Translations under genes and position numbers: made by a program
Shown: piece after piece, positions 18,066-26,752 of the stretch
How positions within the stretch are numbered: the first letter of the stretch is position 1
Layout of the letters: each line of letters starts with the position of its first letter
Source: CALFBG01 sp045110315
Lineage (GTDB): Bacteria; Bacteroidota; Bacteroidia; Chitinophagales; Saprospiraceae
Length of the DNA stretch: 64,000 nucleotides
NCBI GenBank assembly: GCA_045110315.1
Contig: JBGCFY010000074.1
Span: forward strand, 9,353-73,352
Direction of reading: 5' to 3'
Notes under the pieces: generated by a model
The model's database searches: none
What the model saw: only the letters and a program-made list of their open reading frames with translations
What the model was told of the DNA's origin: nothing

Positions 18066-18789
18066 GGTTAATGTTTAGCGCTACAATGGTAAATATACAT
18101 AAAAAAGATTCAAAAAACCTACAAATTTTTTTCAAATTTCTCTAAAAAAAACAAAAACAGAACGAAGTATTAAAAATATCAATAAGGTGTGTAACATTCT
18201 ATTTTTTAATAAATTAAACATATTATTTATTTGAAATTGTTTTATTGCTTGCATTTAAAGTACTCGTTTACACTACTAAATACATGTAAGCTTTAATAAA
18301 GTATTATTTTCCTTACTTTGTTTCGTAGCGTGCCTTGTTATCAAGGGGGAAAGATTACAAATATTTATAATTTGTGACATTCGTTTTTGCAAAAATGAAT
18401 CTACTTTGATCCTTTTTGCCTGAGTAAACGGCCGCTTCTGAGATGATAACGGTAGGAAGTATTTATTATTTGGAACTGTGCCTACAATCTTTTACGACGG
18501 GTTTTAAAAGGGAACTGGATGAAAATACTACCCCTAAAGTAGTTAATCTGTAAGGTGTTTTCGCAGTAGTAGGTACAAAATAAAGCTGTCACCGATTTGC
18601 AAAAAAAAATAGAATTTAAGCTTGAAAAGGGCTAAAACACCGTATTTTACAAGTATATTTCATTGGGATGTCACAGTTATTGTCAGCCATAAAGACTAAA
18701 ATAAGCTTAAAAAGTAGCTTTTTAATAGCAACGAAGTTGAGGGCTATTTCTGTGACGCATAATTAGCGGATGAAAGTGATTTTTTGATT
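18066..18789. other. Long non-coding, AT-rich gap
   Basis: About 0.7 kb without a convincing ORF or tRNA. Several TGTCAC/GTGACA-like words are scattered here (TTGTGACATT, CTGTCACCGA, TGTCACAG, CTGTGACGC), possibly sites for a regulator. No function is assigned. Confidence 0.4.
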
Positions 18790-18839
18790 AAGCATAAAGC
18801 CGTTTACCGCTATAGAAGGCGATAAACGGCTTTATGCTT
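18790..18839 (-). terminator. Long perfect hairpin downstream of the Spy-like gene
   Basis: AAGCATAAAGCCGTTTA pairs with TAAACGGCTTTATGCTT over 17 bp, extended by CGC/GCG, around a short loop. It lies about 65 bp after the stop of the minus-strand gene at 18903. There is no adjoining T tract, so it may be an intrinsic terminator variant or an mRNA end stabiliser. Confidence 0.5.
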
Positions 18840-18902
18840 GGTTTGGAGTGGAAAATGACTTTTGCTAGACCTTCAAACCTACATTTTATTCAAAGTAGGG
18901 CA

Positions 18903-19364
18903 TTATTTCTCCTTATTTCTTTTTCGCTTTCCTTTAATCGCTCTGAGCATTTTTCTTTTAAATGCTTTCTCGGCGAGCTGAATGCGACCAATTTTACGAA
19001 TTGAGAGTACTGCTTTGAGTTGGAAGAAAAACCTTCGCTTGAGCGCCACTTTTTCTTCTTCGGCATCCAAACCTGCCAAAATGTGTTTTTCAATTTCTTC
19101 GTCCGTCATATTTTCTACTCTTTTCGGAGGTTTGTGTTTTTTGCGGAGTGCTTTTTCTGCTGACTTATACTGATTATAAAGTGGCCAGAAACCTTTGGCT
19201 TCTTCTGGCGTCAATTGCAGTCGGTTGGTTAAAAAAGCAATTCGTTGGCTTTCAATCTTTTCATTGAGTTCTTCGCTGACGTTATCAAGGTTATCGCCTT
19301 GTGCTAAGGTTGGCGCTAAAAACAAGCATAACGCAGCACAGATTAAGATTAATTTATTCATCAT
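18903..19364 (-). CDS. Spy/CpxP-like periplasmic protein
   Basis: 153 residues. A signal peptide (MMNKLILICAALCLFLAPTLAQ) is followed by a helical basic protein. IAFLTNRLQLTPEEAKGFWPLYNQYKSAEKALRKKHK resembles the LTPEEAxxFWPLYN-type motif of small Bacteroidota proteins annotated as Spy/CpxP or periplasmic sensor-like, often found beside ECF sigma operons. The C terminus is strongly Lys/Arg-rich. It lies downstream of the putative anti-sigma gene and the ECF sigma gene, so a periplasmic stress-sensing or chaperone role is plausible. Function beyond that is inference. Confidence 0.6.
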   Translation of the reverse strand: MMNKLILICAALCLFLAPTLAQGDNLDNVSEELNEKIESQRIAFLTNRLQLTPEEAKGFWPLYNQYKSAEKALRKKHKPPKRVENMTDEEIEKHILAGLDAEEEKVALKRRFFFQLKAVLSIRKIGRIQLAEKAFKRKMLRAIKGKRKRNKEK

Positions 19365-19616
19365 TTAAAATTTAAGCTTTGAAGTTGTTTTAAAATGGGG
19401 GTTGAAATTAGTTGTAGGCGCTTGGTTTTCAAGATAAAGCTCCATTTTTTTTTCGTAGCCATCGCTACGGGGAAAAAAATTAGCTGAAATATTGGAAATC
19501 AATGGCTTGCAAATAAATCATCTATCTATTTTAAAACAACTTCTTTTTATAATCTGAAGTTGTTTTAACCAACCTCGTTGGGTTTTGTTGAAAGCAATTC
19601 AACGTCGTCTTAGTAT
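19365..19616. repeat. GAAGTTGTTTTAAAA inverted-repeat segment
   Basis: GAAGTTGTTTTAAAA (19381-19395) is inverted as ATTTTAAAACAACTTC (19528-19543), followed by another direct copy at 19556-19568. Between them lies a hairpin around CGTAGCCATCGCTACG. The segment separates the Spy-like and anti-sigma genes and shares its arms with sites at 6159, 8608, 32313, 35556 and 62653. Confidence 0.5.
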
Positions 19617-20132
19617 TTATAATAGTTCTTCTAAACTTTGATCCTCTAAATCATCAAGGAATTCTTCTAAATAATTATCCAAGGTTTGTTCCTTGATTTC
19701 GGTATCTGTCAAAAGGTCAATACCTAGATCCTCCTCTTGATTTAGTTCGAGTAAAATTTCTTCTTCAAATTCATCAAGGTTTTCTTCTACATAACTCAAA
19801 TATTGTGCAGCAGCAATCGTCTCTACGGAAGATTGCTGTCCTGAAGACCAATAAAAGAAGCTTCCTACGCAGAGCAAAACACTCGCCGCAGCGACTATTG
19901 TACGCATCTGGAATTTACCAGCAAGTAGATTCGTGAGTGAACGCCATAAACTAGTCGGAGGAACTTGTGCAGCAATTTTTTGACGAGGTTCCAAGGCAAC
20001 TTGTGTACTGATTTGCTCAGAGAGTCGAGTAAAGTAATCATGAGGAACTTGATAGCTCTCCCGCTTTTCGATTTTTGCCAAAAAGGGAGCGATTTGATCC
20101 AACTCTTCTTGTATTTCTTTTTTATGTTTCAT
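19617..20132 (-). CDS. Putative membrane anti-sigma factor
   Basis: 171 residues. The cytoplasmic N-terminal part (MKHKKEIQEELDQIAPFLAKIEKRESYQVPHDYFTRLSEQI) contains the VPxxYFxxLxxxI motif seen in Bacteroidota proteins encoded directly after ECF sigma genes. One transmembrane helix follows (RTIVAAASVLLCVGSFFYW, about residues 77-96). The C-terminal periplasmic tail is very acidic. It begins 29 bp after the sigma gene, in the same direction. No zinc-binding HxxxCxxC motif is visible, so anti-sigma activity is inferred from position and architecture. Confidence 0.6.
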   Translation of the reverse strand: MKHKKEIQEELDQIAPFLAKIEKRESYQVPHDYFTRLSEQISTQVALEPRQKIAAQVPPTSLWRSLTNLLAGKFQMRTIVAAASVLLCVGSFFYWSSGQQSSVETIAAAQYLSYVEENLDEFEEEILLELNQEEDLGIDLLTDTEIKEQTLDNYLEEFLDDLEDQSLEELL

Positions 20133-20161
20133 TACTCTTTACATTTATATGAATACCAATA

Positions 20162-20737
20162 TTATTGGTTTTCTTCGCTGTGCGCTCTGAGGTGTTGTTC
20201 AATTTTTTTTGCTGCATGATGATAAGAAGCTTTCAACGCACCGACGGAGGTTGATAAAATATCCGAAATATCTTGATAGCTGAGTGCATCGTAATACCGC
20301 ATATTGAATACTACTCGTTGTTTTTCTGGCAGGGTATTGATAGCAGCCTTTAACTTTCGTTGAATGTCGTCCCCGTCAAAATAGGTGTCTGCGGTTAATG
20401 GACGATTTAGTCCTAAATTTTCGTCATCAATAGAGCTAGTAGCTTTGCGCTTTTTTTTCTTTAAAAAACTAAGAGACTCGTTTGTCGCAATGCGATACAA
20501 CCAAGTATATAGTTTTGACTTATTCTCAAACTTAGCGATGTTGCGATAAATTTTGATCAAGCTATTTTGAATCACATCGTTAGCATCATCGTGTTCCGTT
20601 ACCAAGCGCCGAATATGCCAATAGAGCCTTTCTTGGTACTTGTTTACCAGAAGCTTGAACCCTTCTTCGTAAGTAGCTTCTTTTTGCAAGAGGCTTAGAA
20701 TATGGTCATCAGATATAGTACTTACGGCACGCTGCAA
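20162..20737 (-). CDS. ECF-type RNA polymerase sigma-70 factor
   Basis: 191 residues. Region 2 is seen in KYQERLYWHIRRLVTEHDDANDVIQNSLIKIYRNIAKFENKSKLYTWLYRIATNESLSFLKKKKR. Region 4 is INTLPEKQRVVFNMRYYDALSYQDISDILSTSVGALKASYHHAAKKIEQ, including the helix-turn-helix. This is the extracytoplasmic-function group that directs RNAP to stress promoters. The only in-frame start is a TTG at 20737, because a stop codon lies a short way upstream. It forms an operon with the membrane protein and the Spy-like protein downstream. Confidence 0.9.
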   Translation of the reverse strand: MQRAVSTISDDHILSLLQKEATYEEGFKLLVNKYQERLYWHIRRLVTEHDDANDVIQNSLIKIYRNIAKFENKSKLYTWLYRIATNESLSFLKKKKRKATSSIDDENLGLNRPLTADTYFDGDDIQRKLKAAINTLPEKQRVVFNMRYYDALSYQDISDILSTSVGALKASYHHAAKKIEQHLRAHSEENQ

Positions 20738-20817
20738 ATTGTGTGAATTTATAAGTTAGACGACTGACTAGGTCGAAGGTTTAATAAGCAGGAGATTTTT
20801 TTATTGAAATGGCTGAT

Positions 20818-21774
20818 TTAACTTTTTGGAATGGATTCCACGGTACTGATTTTATCTAGTTCCAAAACGGTACTGTGCAACTCATTGCTGGGGTAGTACA
20901 TTTTTACAAACTGAACCCCAAAGACAATTTCATTCGCGATATAAGATTCATTGCTATGAATAGTTTGGGCGTAAGTCTCATCGTAGCCCTGAATCAAAAC
21001 TAAAATTTCAGTTTTCATTTCATGGATATCTTGTGGTGTCTTTTTATAAAAAGGACTTTTAGGGTTGATGGGGTGAACAATTGTCCAATTAAGTGGAAAG
21101 AAGAAGAGGTGATTACGTTCTAGAGTGAGTTCTGTAAATCGACGGCGTATTTTACCATTCTTATTTTCAAGCCAAGAGACATTGACCGTGGCAGTAACAT
21201 CAAGTAGTTTATTATTGCGAAGATTTGCAATGCGAAATTGCAGGCTCATTTCTTCTTCTCGATACGATGTGATAATGGCTTGATCACTAAATAAAATTCT
21301 TGCTTTTGGTTTGGAGAAGCGCGCAAAAAATAATCCAGTTGCGATTGCAAATGAAATTAATCCCACTAAAGCGGCGACGGAAGAAATTAAATTGGCGTTG
21401 AGTCCTACCGGACTGAGTGCACCGTAGCCAACGGAAGTGAAAGTTTGTACACTCAAGAAAAATGCTTGCATAAAATGATCACCAAAACTGCCATGCTCGA
21501 CGCCTGCAATGTATTCTTTGCCATTGAGTACAAAAAGCAAGGCAAAGAAACAATTGATCAAGATGAAATTGAAAACGGTTAATCCAACGAATTTCCACCA
21601 AGACATTTCTAGCAATTGTTGGTAAACGCTATAGTCACTACTTCCCCTACGAATGACATTGAAACTACCGTCTTTTCGGAGAAAACGCTGCGAGTTTGTG
21701 GTCATATTTGTACCAAACCCGAGGTCATTATCTTTTGATTTTTTACCACCGTTTTTATTAGACTTTATTGTCAT
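20818..21774 (-). CDS. KirBac-type inward-rectifier potassium channel
   Basis: 318 residues. Two membrane helices (about 58-84 and 128-152) flank a pore loop with selectivity filter T113-S-V-G-Y-G118, a potassium-type TxGYG filter. The C-terminal ~160 residues form the cytoplasmic IRK immunoglobulin-like domain (KARILFSDQAIITSYREEEMSLQFRIANLRNNKLLDVTATVNVSW). Such channels conduct K+ across the inner membrane and are gated by lipids or ligands. A 40-residue hydrophilic N-terminal slide region precedes TM1. The start lies 23 bp after the CotH gene stop, so the two are probably cotranscribed. Confidence 0.9.
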   Translation of the reverse strand: MTIKSNKNGGKKSKDNDLGFGTNMTTNSQRFLRKDGSFNVIRRGSSDYSVYQQLLEMSWWKFVGLTVFNFILINCFFALLFVLNGKEYIAGVEHGSFGDHFMQAFFLSVQTFTSVGYGALSPVGLNANLISSVAALVGLISFAIATGLFFARFSKPKARILFSDQAIITSYREEEMSLQFRIANLRNNKLLDVTATVNVSWLENKNGKIRRRFTELTLERNHLFFFPLNWTIVHPINPKSPFYKKTPQDIHEMKTEILVLIQGYDETYAQTIHSNESYIANEIVFGVQFVKMYYPSNELHSTVLELDKISTVESIPKS

Positions 21775-21797
21775 CGGCTTTTGTTTTTAAAACAAAT

Positions 21798-24137
21798 TTA
21801 TGCTGGATTTCGGCTACGTTTTTTTTGCATAAAAAATAACAGAAAACAAGTAAGAAAAATACTGACGGCTACTCCTACACGTACCCAAAGTTCTTGCTTG
21901 GCCTTGATGCTACTTTCCAGAAAATAAGGATTCGCATGATTTGGACTACCTTGCCCTTTAAGGAACTCCCAATTGTCAATATCACTATTATCCAATTGAG
22001 GAAGTAAAAGGCCTAAACTAAAAATAGTATCCGTCGGTTCTAATTGATAAGAGACGCTATCGACGGCAGCACCATTAGGACTAAACAAGCCCAAGACTTC
22101 TTTGCGCTTACTCAATCCAAAACCCATGTCACCCGCTAAGTTGAAGGCCTTAGGAAATACCTTTCGAAAGGCAACTGAATCTTCACAGATGATGGCATAA
22201 GAACGGGGGCGAATGGTAAGTTTGGGCAATTTGTAATCATGGTTGGTATCGGTAATGACCCAATTTTCTAAGGAGACGCTTTTTTCTGAATTGTTGTATA
22301 GTTCGATCCAATCCCCCGTTTTTTTATTATTACAGCTGATTTCATTAATCAAGATTTTCCCTTCGTGCTCGTCCGTGTATGCTTCAAAAACTGCGATCAA
22401 GTTATACTGCTCGCCCGCTTGCACATCAAAATTTAACTCGTAGTTACCAGCTGTAATTTTTCTGCCTTTCCAGTGAGAAAATCGGTACCCAAAGTTAGGA
22501 ACTGCTTTGACATGAATTGGAAGTCCCGCGAAATATTTACCATTGAATCCTTCCGTCCTGACCTTAATTGTTTGATTAATGATAACTTGTCCGCCGGCAG
22601 TAGCACTGGCTTTGACGGTAACCAGTTCGTTGAGTTTAAATTTTTCGCGGAGATGTTGACGAACATAATCTGGTCTCTTTTTTGCGAAATTCTTCATAAT
22701 CTCAATATGCTTAAGCCACTTTTTTTCGCTAAGTTTCCAACGATCTAAATGTCGCGGCATTTCGGGAGCAATGAGTTCGCGAAAGGCGTTGATTCTGTCG
22801 ACTACCGTTTTTGGGTCAAAGCTGTGGTTAATGCGATCAGAAAAGCGGATGACGAATTGATCTTTAAATGTTGGGTTTTCCAGTAGTTTTCTTAGGATAA
22901 AGGTAGACCAAGGAGGATTTGGCCAGGAAGGACCGTCGGGTTCCGTGTGAAAAGCTAAACTATTATTGTTGTAAGCTTTTGGATCATGGAGTCCAAACCC
23001 CCAATCGGTATCGTACAAAATCCAGCGCCATTTCCCATTTGGGGTTTGTGGTCGCCAAAATTTAATATTACCGCCAGCATCTTGATTGTCAAAATAGATT
23101 TGTGCAATTTTATAATTCATGAAATTATCGACATCCATTAAGCTTTGTAGGTGAGTATAATTTTCGGGCAAGCTAAGATCGTGCGTTTCCAGCCAGTAGA
23201 GCATTGCTTTGTATTTGCGTGTACTACCTCTCTTTAAAGACATTTGATGTTCGATCAGGTCGATACTGTCTTTCCCGATTTCGTAATGTCCAGCAATAAA
23301 GTAACGATTGATTTTTTCACGAATGTTATAGATGCCCCAGTAATCGCCATTGATATAGACGTGAGAAGGTTGATAATCTTGTTTTTCCAAATCCCAATCT
23401 TCTACTAAACTACACATGAAAGCATCTCTGAAATGTGATTTTCCCCAGTCGCTTCCTGCATTTCGGAGTACCAAGAATTTAAACTTTTTAAGTCCCTGTT
23501 TGCCAAATATTTTCTCTTTAATTACTTTCTTACCATACCGATCTCTAGCGACGATTGTCATTGACTTTTGTGGAAACAATCGACTCATGCCTCCAAACAA
23601 GCGTAGCCCCGTTACACTGTTGAACTCACATTTTCCGTCAGCAGCAAAAATTTCACAGTTGATCAAATTCTCAGATCGACTCCAAAAATTGGCACCAGGT
23701 TTCGACCAAATACTATCTATTGCTCCGTTTCCTTTCATGAAAATCCCCGTTTCTGGGTCAAATAATAAATCAGGAGGTGCCATTAACGAAACGATTGGGA
23801 AACTAGACTTCGGTTCTTTAAGGAAATAACTATGGGCTTTTATCTTACTTTTGCGCTTGTCTTTATAAGCTACGACGCGAATGGTCGTATTTTTTTCAAT
23901 GGCAACGGGCTTTCGATAGCGTTTTGTGCCTCTATTGGGTTGGCTACCATCGAGCGTATAGTAGATTTTAGCTCCCGGGGAAAACAATTCTAGTCGAAAA
24001 GGATCCTGATAGAAACCTCCCTTCAGCGAAAACTCCAACTCTAGGGGTTTTTCCTTCGGTGTTTTCTCCTTTTTTTGAGCCGTAAGGTGGCTGAGGATCA
24101 AGAAGCTAGAAATTAATATGAGTACCGTGTTTCTCAA
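21798..24137 (-). CDS. CotH-kinase family protein with chitobiase-like and lamin-tail domains
   Basis: 779 residues. A signal peptide (MRNTVLILISSFLILSHLTAQ) is followed by a CHB_HEX-type domain at ~30-105 (IYYTLDGSQPNRGTKRYRKPVAI). The CotH kinase domain spans ~130-470, with RLFGGMSRLFPQKSM, LRNAGSDWGKSHFRDAF, GDYWGIYNIREKINRYFI and WILYDTDWGFGL. A lamin-tail domain lies around 600-700 (ILINEISCNNKKTGDWIELYN). A C-terminal transmembrane helix (VGVAVSIFLTCFLLFFM) ends in a basic tail. CotH proteins are atypical kinases that phosphorylate secreted proteins. The topology suggests an extracytoplasmic enzyme tethered by its C terminus. It is followed by the KirBac gene. Confidence 0.85.
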   Translation of the reverse strand: MRNTVLILISSFLILSHLTAQKKEKTPKEKPLELEFSLKGGFYQDPFRLELFSPGAKIYYTLDGSQPNRGTKRYRKPVAIEKNTTIRVVAYKDKRKSKIKAHSYFLKEPKSSFPIVSLMAPPDLLFDPETGIFMKGNGAIDSIWSKPGANFWSRSENLINCEIFAADGKCEFNSVTGLRLFGGMSRLFPQKSMTIVARDRYGKKVIKEKIFGKQGLKKFKFLVLRNAGSDWGKSHFRDAFMCSLVEDWDLEKQDYQPSHVYINGDYWGIYNIREKINRYFIAGHYEIGKDSIDLIEHQMSLKRGSTRKYKAMLYWLETHDLSLPENYTHLQSLMDVDNFMNYKIAQIYFDNQDAGGNIKFWRPQTPNGKWRWILYDTDWGFGLHDPKAYNNNSLAFHTEPDGPSWPNPPWSTFILRKLLENPTFKDQFVIRFSDRINHSFDPKTVVDRINAFRELIAPEMPRHLDRWKLSEKKWLKHIEIMKNFAKKRPDYVRQHLREKFKLNELVTVKASATAGGQVIINQTIKVRTEGFNGKYFAGLPIHVKAVPNFGYRFSHWKGRKITAGNYELNFDVQAGEQYNLIAVFEAYTDEHEGKILINEISCNNKKTGDWIELYNNSEKSVSLENWVITDTNHDYKLPKLTIRPRSYAIICEDSVAFRKVFPKAFNLAGDMGFGLSKRKEVLGLFSPNGAAVDSVSYQLEPTDTIFSLGLLLPQLDNSDIDNWEFLKGQGSPNHANPYFLESSIKAKQELWVRVGVAVSIFLTCFLLFFMQKKRSRNPA

Positions 24138-24375
24138 AGTGTCTTTTTTTTATTCAAAACGAGTGTGATTCATACTGCCTATTTTTCAGCAAAAAAATAA
24201 ATTGATTCGAACTTTAGTCTTGATAAGTCGTACAAAATATTGCTTTTTGTTGAGAAGAGAAAGAAACTACTTGTAAATTAATGAGACGAGATAATTTAGT
24301 AGTAGCTTAGATTTCAATGATTGTTCAACAAAGTATTAAACTAAATTCTTATAAATTAGTTACATCCTTGATCGA

Positions 24376-24536
24376 TAAGTACAATACAAATTTACTCCGG
24401 TATTAGATGACATCGTTTTTTGAAGAGCCTCTTTGTTAGTCAAACCCTTTCTAAGCAATGACTTATGGTGGTTTTCTTGCCTCGATACTGTTCACTAATG
24501 CAGTTTAATGGCAATTAAATTTTGTCTTATTACTTA
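24376..24536. mobile_element. MITE-like repeat, long copy C
   Basis: Starts TAAGTACAATACAAATTTA (one C missing compared with copy A) and ends TTTTGTCTTATTACTTA. It keeps the core GCCTCTTTGTTAGTCAAA, GGTTTTCTTGCCTCGATACTG and AGTTTAATGGCAATTAAA. It occupies the gap between the CotH gene and the acyltransferase; the rest of 24138-24653 is AT-rich with no gene. Confidence 0.6.
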
Positions 24537-24653
24537 GACTGAAAAAGATCTTCTTGGGAAATGGGTATTTTCTCTTATTTTTAAATAACTTTTACCGTAA
24601 ACATCGTTTTGTATATCGTGTTGTAGCTTGAAAAGGATTAAAATGATTTTCGT

Positions 24654-25208
24654 ATGATAAGAGCAATTTGTGCCTTTATTTTTAAGGTTTTGGGATGGAA
24701 GCTCATCGTAGAATTTCCACCGGATTTAAAAAAATATATTATTGCGGCTATTCCGCATACCTCTAGTTTTGACTTTCCGTTGGGCTTAATGGCGCGGAGT
24801 GTGCTGAAATTAGATATTAAATACGTAGGTAAACATACGCTATTTCGACCACCTTTGGGACCAATTTTTTATTGGTTAGGAGGATATCCCGTTAATCGTA
24901 CGGCAAGAGGAAACTTTGTAGATGCGGTAGTTGATATTTTCAATGAAAAAGAAGAATTTATTATCTGCATTGCTCCCGAAGGTACACGGGAAAAGGTCGA
25001 TCGCCTCAAAACTGGATTTTATCACATTGCAAAAGGAGCAAAAGTTGCCATCATACCGACTAAACTGGATTATGCTAACCGGGAACTAACCTTTGGTAAA
25101 CCTTTCTATCCTACCGATGATGAAAAAGCTGACCTTAAATTCCTAGAAAACTACTTTAAAGGTGTACGAGGGCGAAATCCAGAAAAAGGCTGGAAAGTAG
25201 AGGGATGA
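24654..25208 (+). CDS. Lysophospholipid acyltransferase family protein
   Basis: 184 residues. HTSSFD (H35 to D40) is the catalytic HxxxxD motif of the PlsC superfamily, and IAPEGTRE (about 107-113) is the EGTR-type substrate motif. NRTARGNFVDAVVDIF lies between them. These inner-membrane enzymes transfer acyl chains to lysophospholipids; the short length and divergent N terminus leave the acceptor uncertain. It stands alone and is followed by a terminator. Confidence 0.85.
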   Translation: MIRAICAFIFKVLGWKLIVEFPPDLKKYIIAAIPHTSSFDFPLGLMARSVLKLDIKYVGKHTLFRPPLGPIFYWLGGYPVNRTARGNFVDAVVDIFNEKEEFIICIAPEGTREKVDRLKTGFYHIAKGAKVAIIPTKLDYANRELTFGKPFYPTDDEKADLKFLENYFKGVRGRNPEKGWKVEG

Positions 25209-25347
25209 TATTCGTTGCAATAAAATGCCGCAAGCTGGACAAAACATTTGTTTTCTGCCGTAGAAGTACCACATCGTTCAGATATTTTTTAATTTGAGTT
25301 TCTACGGAATTGTTAGCGTAATGTCAGGAGAATACTCCGTGACAACC

Positions 25348-25371
25348 GTAGTTTCGTAACTACAGTTTTTT
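25348..25371 (+). terminator. Terminator after the acyltransferase
   Basis: GTAGTT-TCGT-AACTAC stem-loop followed by AG and six T. Confidence 0.7.
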
Positions 25372-25498
25372 CACTACTCTCTTTGCTTTTGACAATATAA
25401 GTTTTATCCGTTTCAAATTAACATTTCTTAGTTTCCGGTCTCCTCATAAAAGTTTCCAACAAATTCAAAATTACTTTCACACGTTTAAAAAATTATAA

Positions 25499-26371
25499 AT
25501 GAAATTCAAAATTATTTACACTGTTTTTGTTTTACTAGCTACGTCTATACTTTTTATCTCCAACCAAAGTGGTCGAGCGTTCGATAAAGGTCAAGGAAAT
25601 ACGGGGGCACCTGGCGATGAGGTTAATAACGGTAGCTTACGTACCTGCCAAACTTGTCACACGAGTGCGAGTATTCAGGTGGGCATGAGCTTAGATATTA
25701 TGGATGAAAGTAATCAACTGGTAACGGAATACATACCTGGAGATACTTACTCTTTCAAAGTACGTGTGAATGCAGCAGTGGGTACGCCAGTAGAATACGG
25801 TTTTCAAATGTTGGCATTAGAAGCACCGCTTGATGTTGCTGGTCCAGACATTCCTACGTGGACAAATCCTTCGGATAATGCGAGAATTGCAGGTGCCCTC
25901 AACGGTAGAACTTACGCAGAACACAAAGGCGTTACAACTAATAACGAGTTTTCAGTAGATTGGGTAGCACCAGATGAAAATTCAGGAACAGTTACTTTTT
26001 ACCTCTGTGGTACAGGCGTCAATGCCAGTAATAGTAATAGTGGTGATGGTGCAGATTGCATAAAAGTAGAAATGGACGAAGCAGCAGTCATCGTTAATAC
26101 GGAAGAAGTTTCTGCCAACGCGGTAGCATTGAAGCTTTTCCCAAATCCAGTGCAAACGACCACAAATTTACGAATTGACCACCAAACAGCAGGTCGTGGT
26201 CAATGGCAAATTATGGATCTTACGGGAGCAATAGTAGAAACAGGTAGTTTATATCATTCTGGTGGCGAACAAATTATACCACTCGAGTTGGGGAACTTAG
26301 CGCAAGGCGTTTACTACCTCAAGCTTCAATTGAATGATGTAAACGTAGCAACGAGCATTATAAAACTTTAA
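25499..26371 (+). CDS. T9SS-sorted secreted protein with choice-of-anchor V-type domain and CxxCH motif
   Basis: 290 residues. An N-terminal signal peptide (MKFKIIYTVFVLLATSILFISNQSGRA) precedes TGAPGDEVNNGSLRTCQTCHTS, where C50, C53 and H54 form a c-type haem-like CxxCH site. A beta-rich domain follows (about 60-195). The C terminus, LKLFPNPVQTTTNLRI...GVYYLKLQLNDVNVATSIIKL, is a type A T9SS sorting domain, directing secretion across the outer membrane and cell-surface attachment. Whether the CxxCH site binds haem or only resembles one is unknown. A strong terminator follows. Confidence 0.8.
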   Translation: MKFKIIYTVFVLLATSILFISNQSGRAFDKGQGNTGAPGDEVNNGSLRTCQTCHTSASIQVGMSLDIMDESNQLVTEYIPGDTYSFKVRVNAAVGTPVEYGFQMLALEAPLDVAGPDIPTWTNPSDNARIAGALNGRTYAEHKGVTTNNEFSVDWVAPDENSGTVTFYLCGTGVNASNSNSGDGADCIKVEMDEAAVIVNTEEVSANAVALKLFPNPVQTTTNLRIDHQTAGRGQWQIMDLTGAIVETGSLYHSGGEQIIPLELGNLAQGVYYLKLQLNDVNVATSIIKL

Positions 26372-26434
26372 ATGGCAACATTACTAGTTGCTATCGTTAA
26401 AGATAGCCATAGGTTCAAAATAAATCTTAAATAG

Positions 26435-26482
26435 AATAAGGCCTCCGCACGATCATTTCATTGCGGAGGCCTTATTTCTTTT
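26435..26482 (+). terminator. Strong terminator after the T9SS cargo gene
   Basis: AATAAGGCCTCCGCA (26435-26449) pairs perfectly with TGCGGAGGCCTTATT (26462-26476), followed by TCTTTT. The remaining gap to ligA (26483-26752) holds a TATTTTGC element near 26533 that could be a promoter, and no gene. Confidence 0.85.
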
Positions 26483-26752
26483 CGGTGGAAATAATTTTTG
26501 TTAAACGAAGAACTTTATTTCCCAAAAGAATACTGTATTTTGCGGGGACAAGCAGGAAGAGAGATTTACTAATCCTTTTCTCTAAATCCAATGCTTGGAC
26601 AATTTTGCACGATTTTTTCCAAACTAAGAGCATCTTTTGCCTTTACTCGTCATTATTTCCCCGGTTGATTACCCAACTCGTTATTGACAATAAGAGGTCT
26701 CAATTAGAAAAATAAAGTAAGAAGCAATCCAAGTATTCATCAACTTAATTAA

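Noticed and set aside
20705..20725. TAAGTACTATATC near the start of the ECF sigma gene as a repeat terminus
   Set aside because: A single short match in coding sequence with no matching right end.
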